In this document: positions 25,646-34,808 of the stretch, one piece after another
How positions within the stretch are numbered: position 1 is the stretch's first letter
Layout: each line of letters begins with the position of its first letter
Assembly (NCBI GenBank): GCA_009917695.1
Contig: JAACJG010000003.1
Coordinates: forward strand, 310,001 to 374,000
Source: Candidatus Rifleibacterium amylolyticum
Lineage (GTDB): Bacteria; Muiribacteriota; Ozemobacteria; Ozemobacterales; Ozemobacteraceae
DNA: 64,000 nt
Direction of reading: 5' to 3'
Program-made: the position numbers and the translations under genes
The notes under the pieces: model-generated
The model's database searches: none
What the model saw: the letters and a program-made list of their open reading frames with translations, nothing else
Told to the model about the DNA's origin: nothing

Positions 25646-26242
25646 ATGAAAATAGAAAGCTCACAACTCGACAAGGTTTTTCACGATTTTCTTACTCTCA
25701 AAAAACTGCGGCGCACAGGCTGGCAACTGCGTGGCATTCGCAATGGCGAGTCGATAGCCGACCACTGTTTCGGAGTAATTCTGCTGACCCACATGCTTGC
25801 CGGAATCATGACCAGTGTTAAAATTAATCGTGAGCGCGCCGTTTCCATCGCCATAGTTCACGAACTTGGCGAGAGTCGGGTTGGTGACATTCCTTATACC
25901 GCTCTCAAGTATTTTCCCGACAAAAGCGCGATCGAACAGCAGGCCGTAGAGGATATTCTCTCTCCGCTGGGTACCGCTGTTACTGCCGAATCCCTGACTC
26001 TTTTCAATGAATTTGAAGAGGGAAGCAGCATAGAAGCGCGGTTTGTGCGCGCAATCGACAAGCTCGACATGTTGATTACGGCAGCTGAATACGAAAAAAC
26101 CGGTTTTGCCGGCTTATCTGATTTCTGGCACAATAATGCAACCTTCAAGCCGCTTGAAGAGTTCCCTGAACTGGCTAAATATGCAGAACATCTCCGATTG
26201 ACCCGCGAGCGGAGGGTTTCTGGACACCATGATCAGCATTAA
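25646..26242 (+). CDS. HD-domain phosphohydrolase of the YfbR / 5'-nucleotidase type
   Basis: A 198-residue protein starting MKIESSQLDKVFHDFLTLKKL. Metal ligands of the HD superfamily are in ESIADHCFGV (H), IVHELGESRVGDI (HE/D with H-E rather than H-D) and AIDKLDML. The pattern, with W-x-x-R-G and S-x-A-D-H-C, is like YfbR 5'-deoxynucleotidases and related HD hydrolases. Substrate not determined. A further in-frame ATG at 25589 was rejected because its 19 extra residues lie before a weak promoter-like segment and break the family N-terminus. The 3' end overlaps the ABC ATPase start by 14 bases. Confidence 0.85.
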   Translation: MKIESSQLDKVFHDFLTLKKLRRTGWQLRGIRNGESIADHCFGVILLTHMLAGIMTSVKINRERAVSIAIVHELGESRVGDIPYTALKYFPDKSAIEQQAVEDILSPLGTAVTAESLTLFNEFEEGSSIEARFVRAIDKLDMLITAAEYEKTGFAGLSDFWHNNATFKPLEEFPELAKYAEHLRLTRERRVSGHHDQH

Positions 26243-26963
26243 AGATCTTACCAAGAGCTACGACAAGAAGCTCGCGGTAAACAATATTTCTCTCGAAGTT
26301 GAGCGTGGAGCAGTTTTTGGTTTTCTCGGCCCGAATGGTGCGGGCAAAACCACAACTCTGCGAATTATGATGGGCCTTCTCAGGCCTGATTCCGGCAGGG
26401 TCGTTATTGACGGCGTCGACGTCGCTTCTGATCCGATTGGCATTCGAGCCCGCGTTGGCTATCTTCCTGACGAAATATTTCTTTACGACTATCTGACCGG
26501 CTATCAGTTTCTCGATTTTGTAGCCGACGTTCATCAGTTGCCGGTCGCGGCGAAAAAACAGCGAATAGAGGAGTTGCTGAGCTTATTCGGGCTCTCAGAT
26601 GCCGCCGACGAATACACAGCTAATTATAGTTTTGGTATGAAGAAGAAAATAGCGCTTGCCTCGATTATCATTCATTCGCCAAAACTGCTGATTCTGGACG
26701 AGCCATTTAACGGCCTCGACCCTCAGGCAACCCGCGATTTTCGCCAGCTTCTCGACAAAATGGTAGAAAATGATACCACTATTATCTTTTCGAGCCATGT
26801 TCTCGAAGTAGTCGAAAAGCTGGTTACGCACGTCGGCATTATTTCTGGCGGTCAACTGCGCCTGGCCGAAAGCTTTGACAGCCTTGTCAAAACCTGGGGC
26901 AGTCTCGAAAACGCCTTTTTTGAGCTCACTGCTTCAAAACAACAGCCTGGTACGCAAGCTTAA
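26229..26963 (+). CDS. ABC transporter ATP-binding protein without adjacent permease
   Basis: A 244-residue ABC ATPase of the bacterial drug/Na+/gliding (CcmA/NatA-like) type. Walker A is GPNGAGKTT, the Q-loop region is RVGYLPDEIF (D rather than the usual Q at this place), the signature is YSFGMKKK instead of LSGGQ, Walker B is LLILDEPFNGLD, and H-switch is FSSHVLE. The ATG overlaps the HD gene by 14 bases, so the two are translationally coupled. The next gene is convergent after 9 bases and no permease ORF is present, so the membrane partner must be encoded elsewhere. Confidence 0.9.
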   Translation: MISIKDLTKSYDKKLAVNNISLEVERGAVFGFLGPNGAGKTTTLRIMMGLLRPDSGRVVIDGVDVASDPIGIRARVGYLPDEIFLYDYLTGYQFLDFVADVHQLPVAAKKQRIEELLSLFGLSDAADEYTANYSFGMKKKIALASIIIHSPKLLILDEPFNGLDPQATRDFRQLLDKMVENDTTIIFSSHVLEVVEKLVTHVGIISGGQLRLAESFDSLVKTWGSLENAFFELTASKQQPGTQA

Positions 26964-26972
26964 AGGCGTGGT

Positions 26973-28382
26973 TTATTCTTCGGGCTTTGGCGGCAATCTT
27001 CTTTTACGCAGTCTGACGCGGCTGGCCTGCTCGTAGTTGTTATCTGAAAGACCGGTGATTGAGCGCGACTCAAAAAGTACTTCGAGGTCGGGCTTGAGGT
27101 TTTCGAGAACCTCTTCGGTCAGTGACGAAAAGGCGAAAAAGACCTCGCGACCATCGTGTCCGCGAATGATACCCATTTTCTTTTCGATATCATAGCGCTC
27201 GATTTTGCCGGGCATTGATTCTGATTCTTCATTCTCGCCGATTTTCTCTATCTGAACGGCAATCGGGCTGACTGAATCTTTTACTATTCCGAATCTGACG
27301 CGGTCACCCTTTTTCAATGACGCTTCGTCTTCAGTTTTAACCGCTGAATAATGCAGAAGAACTTCAGGGTAATCGCTGCAGGTCAAGACGCCCATGCCGG
27401 TTTCCGGGCTATACCACTTGACTACACCTTCGACGTAAGCGTCCGGTGCGGGGTCGTAGATGATTTCTTCAACAGTTCGACCAATTTCGGCACGAATAAT
27501 TTCTATCTGTTCGATAAGCTGAACTACCTCGGGCTGATCCGGGCTGTTTTTAAGGCTGTCGCGCAGAGTCTGCACCGCCATTCCAAGAAGTCTGCGCTTG
27601 AAATAAACGAGTCCGAGATATAGAAGAGCCGCTGAATCGCCGGGAATAAGGCGCAAAGCTTCTAGCAGGTGCTGTTCGGCCTCTTCGGTCATGTCGAGCT
27701 CATACATGACTGCGCCGATGTCACGATGGTAGGCGGCGTTGTATGGGAATCGCCGGAGAAGCTGGCTGTACAGATCGAGCGACTCATCAAAAAACTTCAT
27801 GCGACTGTAAATGTCGGCCAGCTGCTCAATGGCGTCAACATTTTTCGGGTCAACCTGCAGTATGTTTTTGAAAGCCTCGGCGGCATCGAGGTAATGTGTG
27901 TCTGAATTGTCTTCATCATGTTTGAGGCGGTAGATGTCGCCAAGGTTACGATGAAAAAAGGCTTTGCGCTGGCCGGTTTTAAGGCCTTGCTGGAAACTGC
28001 GCAAGGCATTGTCGAAATCGTTGGCAAGTCGGTATGCCAGACCTATGGTTTCGTAATAGTCAGGCTCGCCGGGATCTTTGGCAATACACCAGTTGAGCTT
28101 GTCGACTGCCTCCTGAAGCCGGCCGGCCGACAGATCGGCGACTGCTTCATCGTATTTTTCGTGCAGTTCTTCGAGAAAGTCAGTCAGCTTTTCGTCGTAA
28201 GCAGTTCTTTTGTCGTCATCAGAAAGCAGATCGAAGGCATCTTTTAGCTCGCGCAGCTTTGGAATGTTGGCCAGGGGCGAATCAGAAGAGAACAGTTCGG
28301 CATATTTCTGCTTGTAGGCCGCAGCCAGTTCTTCAAGAGAAGCGAAATTCGATACACCAAAGAGCTGATAAAGGTTTTGCAT
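26973..28382 (-). CDS. J-like / TPR / double cold-shock-like domain protein
   Basis: A 469-residue cytoplasmic protein. Residues 1-70 resemble a DnaJ J-domain (LYQLFGVSNFASLEELAAAYKQK, ELKDAFDLLSDDDKRTAYDEK) but the HPD motif is absent. Residues about 75-295 are TPRs (YETIGLAYRLANDFDNALRSFQQGL, and so on). Residues about 318-380 read like a cold-shock domain: GVVKWYSPETGMGVLT, VLLHYSAV, SLKKGDRVRFGIV. A second, more diverged copy lies at about 398-455 (GKIERYDIEKKMGIIRG, VFFAFSSL). Such a combination should bring RNA binding to a protein-interaction scaffold. Convergent with the ABC ATPase. No partner gene on the same strand. Confidence 0.75.
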   Translation of the reverse strand: MQNLYQLFGVSNFASLEELAAAYKQKYAELFSSDSPLANIPKLRELKDAFDLLSDDDKRTAYDEKLTDFLEELHEKYDEAVADLSAGRLQEAVDKLNWCIAKDPGEPDYYETIGLAYRLANDFDNALRSFQQGLKTGQRKAFFHRNLGDIYRLKHDEDNSDTHYLDAAEAFKNILQVDPKNVDAIEQLADIYSRMKFFDESLDLYSQLLRRFPYNAAYHRDIGAVMYELDMTEEAEQHLLEALRLIPGDSAALLYLGLVYFKRRLLGMAVQTLRDSLKNSPDQPEVVQLIEQIEIIRAEIGRTVEEIIYDPAPDAYVEGVVKWYSPETGMGVLTCSDYPEVLLHYSAVKTEDEASLKKGDRVRFGIVKDSVSPIAVQIEKIGENEESESMPGKIERYDIEKKMGIIRGHDGREVFFAFSSLTEEVLENLKPDLEVLFESRSITGLSDNNYEQASRVRLRKRRLPPKPEE

Positions 28383-28455
28383 CGGTGATTAGGTTTTCCC
28401 GGTCGCAGGATTATTGCCGTAAAATTGTAACCTTTAAGCCCCTGAGTTGACAAGC

Positions 28456-28543
28456 ACGAATCGAGAATTACAGCAATTCTCGATTAAAAGAGGAGAAAAC
28501 GTTGATTCTGCGACTGAGCTTAGCTTTGTGCAGAATGACAACG
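28456..28543. repeat. Dispersed palindromic repeat A, with adjacent 11-bp inverted repeat
   Basis: AATCGAGAATT (28459-28469) and AATTCTCGATT (28475-28485) form a perfect inverted repeat around ACAGC. It is followed by GATTCTGCGAC...GTGCAGAATGACAACG (28504-28543), whose arms ATTCTGC/GCAGAAT pair. The second part is of the same kind as elements near 39027, 41513 and 46883. It lies in the 255-base region between the minus-strand J/TPR gene start and the LptF/G gene. Confidence 0.55.
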
Positions 28544-28637
28544 TCTGCTGTTTGCATATTCGAATGTGAGTTTTGGGCATACTGAGGTAATTATTATACT
28601 TGCTACCTTCACACTCATGGGGTAGTATACATTCCCT

Positions 28638-29741
28638 ATGGCGAAAACGATCAAGACAGTTGACAAATATGTTTTAAAAGAACTGCTGGAGCCGTTTCTT
28701 TTTGGCATGGCTTTCTTTGTTGCGATCTGGTTGATCGACCTGATGATGGGTCTGATCAATCTGATTTTTGCCAAAGGCGTTCCACCAACTGTTGTCGGTC
28801 TTTTTTTTATTTATAGTCTGCCGCCGACTCTCGTAATAAGTTTTCCGATGGCGCTTTTGCTGGCGAACCTGGTAGCTTTCGGCCGAATGTCCTCAGATTC
28901 TGAGATTACGGCACTCAAGGCCGGCGGTTACAGTTTTGCCAGAGTGGTGACCCCTGCGATTCTGGCTGGGCTTTTTATAACTTTTCTGACTTTGTTGTTC
29001 AACGAGAAGCTGGTTCCGGTCGCCAACGAGAAGTTCACGCGCCTGTTCAGGCGCGAGGTCACACTCAAGCGTCCGCTGCCCAAAATTGCCGAAAACCGCT
29101 TTTTTGAGGCCGGCCCTGGCCGTAAGTTTTTTGTTCGCAAATTCAATGAAGAAACCAAAGATATGTTCGGCGTTGTCATGTATGAGGGCCAGGCAAGAGG
29201 TTTCCCGAGGGTCATCGAGGCCGACCGCGCCCGTATCGAAGGCGGAGTCTGCTATTTCTGGGATGGTCGCGTATCTGATATTCACATGAGTGGTGAAGAT
29301 CGTAATTATACTTACTTCAAAGACATGGAATACCCTATTGACACTCATTATGTGAACCCTGACCATGTGCCAGACTCTAAAAATGCCAGCACCATGACAC
29401 TTGTAGAGTTATATGCATTCATCAAGGACTCAGAAAAAAAAGGCATTTCGCCCGGCGTTATTGCTCAGCACTGGATCGAATTCTGGTCAAAGACTTCTAT
29501 TCCGTTTGCAGCACTGATTTTCGTTTTGATTGGAGCACCGCTTGGTTCGCAGACAACCCGCTCAGGTACCGGCATCGGTATTGGCATGTCGGTTGTCATT
29601 ATCTTCTTGTATTATGTTTTGTTCGCTACCGGCAAAGCCTTTGCCAAGGGGGCGGTTGTGTCGCCTTTTCTTGGCGTCTGGCTGCCAAACTTTCTGATCG
29701 GAGCGATCGGGATATGGCTGATCTTCAAATCAAAGGCCTGA
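28638..29741 (+). CDS. LptF/LptG-family lipopolysaccharide transport permease
   Basis: A 367-residue inner-membrane protein: three helices near the N-terminus (FLFGMAFFVAIWLIDLM, TVVGLFFIYSLPPTLVISF, and VVTPAILAGLFITFLTLLF), a periplasmic beta-jellyroll-like region of about 130 residues, and three more helices at the C-terminus (IPFAALIFVLIGAPLG, and so on). This is the LptF/LptG (YjgP/YjgQ) plan. These permeases drive LPS from the inner membrane to the LptC-A-D bridge with the LptB ATPase. The conserved IFVLIGAPLG segment is present. It opens the long plus-strand run ending with rapZ. Which of F or G cannot be said. Evidence for an outer membrane in the host. Confidence 0.92.
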   Translation: MAKTIKTVDKYVLKELLEPFLFGMAFFVAIWLIDLMMGLINLIFAKGVPPTVVGLFFIYSLPPTLVISFPMALLLANLVAFGRMSSDSEITALKAGGYSFARVVTPAILAGLFITFLTLLFNEKLVPVANEKFTRLFRREVTLKRPLPKIAENRFFEAGPGRKFFVRKFNEETKDMFGVVMYEGQARGFPRVIEADRARIEGGVCYFWDGRVSDIHMSGEDRNYTYFKDMEYPIDTHYVNPDHVPDSKNASTMTLVELYAFIKDSEKKGISPGVIAQHWIEFWSKTSIPFAALIFVLIGAPLGSQTTRSGTGIGIGMSVVIIFLYYVLFATGKAFAKGAVVSPFLGVWLPNFLIGAIGIWLIFKSKA

Positions 29742-29766
29742 TCTTGGCCATGGCTAAGGAATATTT

Positions 29767-31533
29767 ATGAAAAAGCGTCTAATCACTCTCATTCACCAGA
29801 AACTGGCCGGCCTGTTTGCGAATTACGGCATCGAAGACTTTGGTTTTATCGATGTTCAGGTGCCGCCTGACAAGGCTAACGGTGACTTTTCTCTGAATGC
29901 CGCCATGAAGCTGGCCAAAGCCGCCAAGTGTGCACCTCAGAAACTTGCGGCCGAAATGGTCACTGCTCTTGCTGCTGAAAAAGACTGGTTTGACCGGGTC
30001 GAAGTTGCCGGGCCCGGCTTTATCAATCTGTATCTGGCCAACAATGTTGTTGAAGAAAGCTTTAACGATCTGGCAACCCGAAATGAGCTGGTCGAAAAAG
30101 CTTCTGCCGGCGGAGAAGTAACTGTAGTCGACTATTCGAGCGTCAATATTGCCAAGCAGATGCATGTCGGGCATCTGCGTTCTACCATCATTGGCGATGT
30201 GCTTGCGCGGGTTGTGGAAGAGCTTGGGAATCCGGTCATCCGTCAGAACCATCTGGGTGACTGGGGTTTACCTATGGCTATGGTCATCTGGAAAGCTGGC
30301 CCCGAAATAGCAGCGATAGAGGGGCGAAATGGAGACCTTGTCAGCGAACTTACACTGGCCCGGCTGGAAGAGCTTTATAAAAGTGTGTCGGCCGAATGCA
30401 AAGAAAATCCAGCGACCGCGGCGGCATGTGCCGACTGTCTGGTGCGCCTGCAGAACGGCGACAGTCAGATGCTTGACCTCTGGCATAAAATCGTCAGAAT
30501 ATCAATGACCGAGGTTTATCGCATTTATCGTCTTCTCGACGTAAAGCTTCTCGAAGAGAACGAATGTGGTGAAAGCTTTTACCGCGATATGCTCGCCGAA
30601 ACCGTCGCTGAAATCGGAAAAAGCGGCAAAATGGTCGAATCTCAAGGCGCGCAATGTGTATTCCTGGATGAATTCAAGGGTAAAGATGGGAGCCCTCTGC
30701 CGGTAATCGTTCAGAAGTCTGATGGCGCCTTCAATTACGGAACTTTTGATCTGGCTGCTCTTCGCTATCGTACTGCAAAGCTTGGCGCACAACGTATCGT
30801 ATATGTCACTGATGCCCGCCAGGCTCTTCATTTTAAGCAGATTTTCGCGGTGGCGCGGGCCACCGGAATACTTGCCCAGGCAGATGTTAAGCTCGAACAT
30901 GTGCCCTTCGGCAGTATTCTTGGCGAAGATAACAAGCCGCTCAAAACCCGCAGCGGGGAAAATGTAAAGCTGGCGGAACTGCTTGATGAGGCTATCGAAA
31001 GAGCCTATCAGGTCGTTAACGAAAAGAACCCCGGGCTGAGTGAAGAGCGCAAAAAGGAAGTGGCGCGTATCGTTGGTATAGGTGCCGTCAAATATGCTGA
31101 TCTGTCGCAGAACCGCAACAATGACTATGTCTTTTCGTTTGACCGTATGCTGGCTTTGAACGGCAACACTGCACCATATCTGCAATATGCACATGCCAGA
31201 ATCTGCTCGATTTTTCGCAAAGCCGGGCTTGATATTGATCAGTATGCGGCGGCAGTTGTCATCTCGCAGGCTGAAGAACGTGATCTGATTATGAAGCTTA
31301 TGGACTTTAACCAGGCGGTAATAGCAGTAGCAGCCGAATTAAGGCCACATATTCTGTGCAATTACCTTTATGAACTGGCGTCCTGTTTTTCATCGTTTTA
31401 TGACAAATGCCCGGTGATAAGCTGTGAGGACGAAAAGGTCAAGGCATCTCGCCTCATGATCAGCAACTTTACCCGGCGGACTCTTGCAAAAGGCCTCGAA
31501 TTGTTAGGTATCTCAGCACCCAGGGAGATGTAA
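29767..31533 (+). CDS. argS: Arginyl-tRNA synthetase
   Basis: A 588-residue ArgS, normal length. The N-terminal Add-1 domain is followed by the catalytic core with SSVNIAKQMHVGHLRSTIIGD (HIGH-like HVGH) and NHLGDWG. The KMSK loop is relaxed to LKTRSGENV, as in many class I ArgS proteins that lack canonical KMSKS. The C-terminal DALR anticodon-binding domain (NTAPYLQYAHARICSIFRKAG, to the end) is complete. It starts 25 bases after the LptF/G stop and ends 1 base before the zinc-ribbon TPR gene. Confidence 0.97.
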   Translation: MKKRLITLIHQKLAGLFANYGIEDFGFIDVQVPPDKANGDFSLNAAMKLAKAAKCAPQKLAAEMVTALAAEKDWFDRVEVAGPGFINLYLANNVVEESFNDLATRNELVEKASAGGEVTVVDYSSVNIAKQMHVGHLRSTIIGDVLARVVEELGNPVIRQNHLGDWGLPMAMVIWKAGPEIAAIEGRNGDLVSELTLARLEELYKSVSAECKENPATAAACADCLVRLQNGDSQMLDLWHKIVRISMTEVYRIYRLLDVKLLEENECGESFYRDMLAETVAEIGKSGKMVESQGAQCVFLDEFKGKDGSPLPVIVQKSDGAFNYGTFDLAALRYRTAKLGAQRIVYVTDARQALHFKQIFAVARATGILAQADVKLEHVPFGSILGEDNKPLKTRSGENVKLAELLDEAIERAYQVVNEKNPGLSEERKKEVARIVGIGAVKYADLSQNRNNDYVFSFDRMLALNGNTAPYLQYAHARICSIFRKAGLDIDQYAAAVVISQAEERDLIMKLMDFNQAVIAVAAELRPHILCNYLYELASCFSSFYDKCPVISCEDEKVKASRLMISNFTRRTLAKGLELLGISAPREM

Positions 31534-31534
31534 T

Positions 31535-34273
31535 ATGGCAATCTGCCCGAAATGTTCTTCTGATTCTGTTTCCGGGCGCTATTGTGGAAAATGTGGCGCT
31601 GTCATCGACAAAAAGCCATCAACAAAAACCGCAACCAGGCAGGCACCCAAAACAGCCGAGGCGGGGTTGCCGCCGACAAAGCCTGATATAGAGGCTCTCG
31701 AATCGGCTCTTAAGAAAAACCCTGCGGCAGCAGAAAACTATTTAAATCTTATCAGCGCTTTGAACAGTATCGGGCGTTACGAACAGTCATATTCAACCTT
31801 CCGGGCTGCTCGCGCGCTGGCTCCAGACAACCCCGATGTACTCAAGGCCGGGGCCATAGTTTATGAACTTATGAACCGGCGCGAGGAGGCGATAGAATGT
31901 CTTGCTGCGGCGCTCGAGCGTCGGCCCGAAGATTCTGAAGCAGTTTTTAGAATTTCCGGGCTGCTTTACGACAGCGGAAAAAAAGAAGAAGCGTTGCGGC
32001 AGATAGAAACTTTGCACTTCAAGAACCCGCGTAATCAGGATGTGCTTATAAGAATGGCGCAGATTCATCTGAGTCTTGGCAACGCGTCTGAAGCCCAGAA
32101 ATATCTTGCGGCCTACAAAGAACTGGCTGGCGCTACTGCTGAGATGTATCTGCTGCTGGGTGAGACTATGCTGGCGCGTAAATTTTATGACGGAGCGGTC
32201 AAAAATTTCCGCGAAGCGATCAGGACTTTTCCGGATGATCCGCAAATGCGTTTTGGACTTGGGCGTGCTTATCTGGGCATGAACGAAAAGGGGCAGGCTT
32301 TACTTGAGTTCGAGCAGGCTCTCAATAAAAAGGCCGATAATCCTGATATTCTTATCGAACTTGGCAAGCTGCAGAATTCGATGGGTATGGAAGAGCAGGC
32401 AGATCAGACCTTTTCCCGTGTCGAGAAGAGCAAGAATTCGAACGGTGAGTGTTTTTTGAATATTGCCCGTCATTTTGTCGAGCGCAGTGACCTGATTCGC
32501 GCGATAAAATATCTTGAAATGGCTCATGAACTCAGCCCATACCATCCTGAAGTTCAGAAAACACTTGGATATACGCTGGCCCGGCAGAAGCGCCATACCG
32601 AAGCTCTTGCAGTTTTTCAGCAGGCAGTCGAAACATATCCCAACTGTGAATGGGGTCACGAAGGCATCATTGGTAGTGCTGAGGCTACCGGCGCTTTTGC
32701 TCTCAAGGCCAGTTCCCAGAAAAAACTTCTGGAAATCAGAAAATCTGGTGCCGAAGACTGGTGCGACTATGGCGAAACCCTGATCAGGCTTGGGCGTTTT
32801 GACGATGCCCAGGATGCTTTCGAAGCAGCTGCCCGCATCGATCCGACCTGCGTGCGTGCTTATCAGGCTCCTGAACTGATAAAAATTGAAAAGGCGCGCG
32901 CTGAGGGCGAAAAGATGGCAGGCCAGGGTATTGAAGCCCTGCAGAAAAAGTTTTATCTCACGGCGGCCGAACGGCTTGAGCGCGCTCTTGAGCTGGTGCC
33001 GAACCAGCCAGAATGGATCAAGCTGCTGGCAGAGGTCTCGCTCAAAACCGCAGAAGTAGATCGGGCTTCGGGTTTGCTGGCCCGTGCCCGTGCTTTTGAT
33101 TCGACAGATTTCACGACCAGTTTCAATCTTGCCCGCGTTTACGAGTTCGAAAACAAAATTCCTCTGGCAATCGAGCTCTTAACTACCATTACACGTGACC
33201 ACCCGGCTGAACTGTCGGCGCATCTTATGCTGTTGCGTCTCAAGCGCAGCCAGATACGTGGTAATCGCGTCGAGCCAGAAATGCTCGAAGCTCTGGTCAA
33301 GAATCTTGAGCTCGAACTCGCTCATATTCGTCGCGATTCTCCGGTTCCTCTCATGGTCAGGGCCTATGCCCGATATGTTTTTGGCAGCCGTTCCAAGTTC
33401 CAGGTCGAGAGCTTTGCCAGCGCCGAAAAGACTTTTAACGAAGTATTGAAAAAGTTTGGTGAAAACGAGGCGGCAATACGTGGTCTGGCATTGATTGAAC
33501 GAGCCCGTGGCAACGTCGAAAAAGCAGTCGAACACACACATGCCCTGGTCAAGCTTTCGTCTGATCCACAGCGTCTGTATGAACTTGCCCGCCTGCACGA
33601 AAACTTTCAGCAGCACGGCGAGGCGCGCAAGTGCTACTCATCTCTACGTAATCTTTTCCCTGAGAATGGTTATTATCGGCGCAAGAATATAGAGATGACG
33701 GCTGAATTGTCGAAGAGCGGCAGCAAAAACGAATTGATGAATATGCTTTCTGACCATCATCAGGCATTGCAGAGCAAGACAGACCAGATCTGGCTCCTGT
33801 ATGAAACTGCGCTTGGCCAGGAGTTGCTCGCCGAATATACGGCTCAGAAAGAGGAGTGGGTTAAAAAAGCTCTTCTCAACTGGCACAAGGCCGCAAGTCA
33901 CAGTGACAGCAATCATTGGATACGTTGGGGAATGTTGCGCTGTCAGTTCAAACACCTTAAGGGCGCCGATCGACAGCGCGCTGCCGCCACTAATCTCAAG
34001 GCCTGCGAGAAAATTATGCGCGAGATGCCTGATAATCCTCTGGCTTTACAGGCTGTCGCCAGATGTTATCTGGCCTATGGTGATCTTACCAATTCTGATA
34101 AGGCACTTGGATTTCTTGAAAAATCGTGGTTTTTATCGACAGAATTCAGCGAAACGGCCGAACTGCTGGCGAAAACCGCCAAAGAACTTGGTAAGTCAGT
34201 TATAGTAGACGCGATTGGTTATAACATGATACTATTGGAACCAGAGCTGGCGACCACCATGTTTCAGCTCTGA
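31535..34273 (+). CDS. Zinc-ribbon TPR protein, 912 residues
   Basis: A zinc ribbon opens the protein (CPKC at 4-7, CGKC at about 18-21), followed by a Lys/Thr/Pro-rich linker and then a very long array of tetratricopeptide repeats, e.g. AENYLNLISALNSIGRYEQSYSTFRAARALAPDNP and MRFGLGRAYLGMNEKGQALLEFEQAL. About 20 repeat pairs are suggested by the spacing of the A/G-x(7)-A motifs. No signal peptide or membrane helix. The ATG has CAGGGAG upstream and follows argS by one base. It is one of six TPR proteins in this window. Role unknown, but the cytoplasmic location and zinc ribbon suggest a scaffold. Confidence 0.85.
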   Translation: MAICPKCSSDSVSGRYCGKCGAVIDKKPSTKTATRQAPKTAEAGLPPTKPDIEALESALKKNPAAAENYLNLISALNSIGRYEQSYSTFRAARALAPDNPDVLKAGAIVYELMNRREEAIECLAAALERRPEDSEAVFRISGLLYDSGKKEEALRQIETLHFKNPRNQDVLIRMAQIHLSLGNASEAQKYLAAYKELAGATAEMYLLLGETMLARKFYDGAVKNFREAIRTFPDDPQMRFGLGRAYLGMNEKGQALLEFEQALNKKADNPDILIELGKLQNSMGMEEQADQTFSRVEKSKNSNGECFLNIARHFVERSDLIRAIKYLEMAHELSPYHPEVQKTLGYTLARQKRHTEALAVFQQAVETYPNCEWGHEGIIGSAEATGAFALKASSQKKLLEIRKSGAEDWCDYGETLIRLGRFDDAQDAFEAAARIDPTCVRAYQAPELIKIEKARAEGEKMAGQGIEALQKKFYLTAAERLERALELVPNQPEWIKLLAEVSLKTAEVDRASGLLARARAFDSTDFTTSFNLARVYEFENKIPLAIELLTTITRDHPAELSAHLMLLRLKRSQIRGNRVEPEMLEALVKNLELELAHIRRDSPVPLMVRAYARYVFGSRSKFQVESFASAEKTFNEVLKKFGENEAAIRGLALIERARGNVEKAVEHTHALVKLSSDPQRLYELARLHENFQQHGEARKCYSSLRNLFPENGYYRRKNIEMTAELSKSGSKNELMNMLSDHHQALQSKTDQIWLLYETALGQELLAEYTAQKEEWVKKALLNWHKAASHSDSNHWIRWGMLRCQFKHLKGADRQRAAATNLKACEKIMREMPDNPLALQAVARCYLAYGDLTNSDKALGFLEKSWFLSTEFSETAELLAKTAKELGKSVIVDAIGYNMILLEPELATTMFQL

Positions 34274-34325
34274 TGTTTGCGTATTTCCAGAAAATTCTTG
34301 CCGAAAATTACGGAAGCAGACTATA

Positions 34326-34808
34326 TTGCACGACAGAATAAGACAATTGATTGAGGAACTGCCGGCTAACGCTACATACATGAAAATGCATGTACAAGGC
34401 AGTTCGGAAACGCTCGCGCTGATTCGCCGGGTGCTGGCTGCCTGTGTGCAGCATCTGAACCTCGGCGCGGCCATGCTCAACGATATCAAGCTGGCGACGA
34501 CCGAAGCCTGTACCAACGTTATCAAGCATGCTTACAAGTTCAATGAGAGGATGTCGTTTGATCTTGAAATCACGACAAGTGAGGAAGTGTTTGTGGTAGA
34601 TGTTTATTATCATGACCCGGATTTCGTTCCTGCCAATATTCCGGTTCCAAACCTGAACGAGATCAAGGAGGGCGGACTCGGCGTCTTTATCATCAGGAAC
34701 ATAATGGATCACGTTGATTATATTACTGAAAGTGACAGCGGCCGTGTCAGGCTGCAGATGGTTAAGATCCTGAAACAGCAGGACAGGAGTGGAGGCCAAT
34801 GTGCTTAA
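34326..34808 (+). CDS. RsbW-type anti-sigma factor / serine kinase (GHKL ATPase)
   Basis: A 160-residue HATPase_c_2 protein. The N-box is in LATTEACTNVIKHAY, and the G-box region is EGGLGVFIIRNIMDHVDY, both features of RsbW/SpoIIAB kinases, which phosphorylate the Ser of an STAS antagonist and bind a sigma factor when the antagonist is phosphorylated. The start is uncertain: TTG 34326 is the reading given, and ATG 34380 is an alternative that leaves the ATP site intact. It overlaps the STAS gene by 8 bases, forming a kinase-antagonist pair. No sigma factor or PP2C phosphatase is next to it. Confidence 0.88.
   Translation: MHDRIRQLIEELPANATYMKMHVQGSSETLALIRRVLAACVQHLNLGAAMLNDIKLATTEACTNVIKHAYKFNERMSFDLEITTSEEVFVVDVYYHDPDFVPANIPVPNLNEIKEGGLGVFIIRNIMDHVDYITESDSGRVRLQMVKILKQQDRSGGQCA

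Noticed and set aside
26973-28382. Annotating the protein as a DnaJ co-chaperone
   Set aside because: The HPD tripeptide needed to stimulate DnaK is missing, so only a J-like fold can be suggested.
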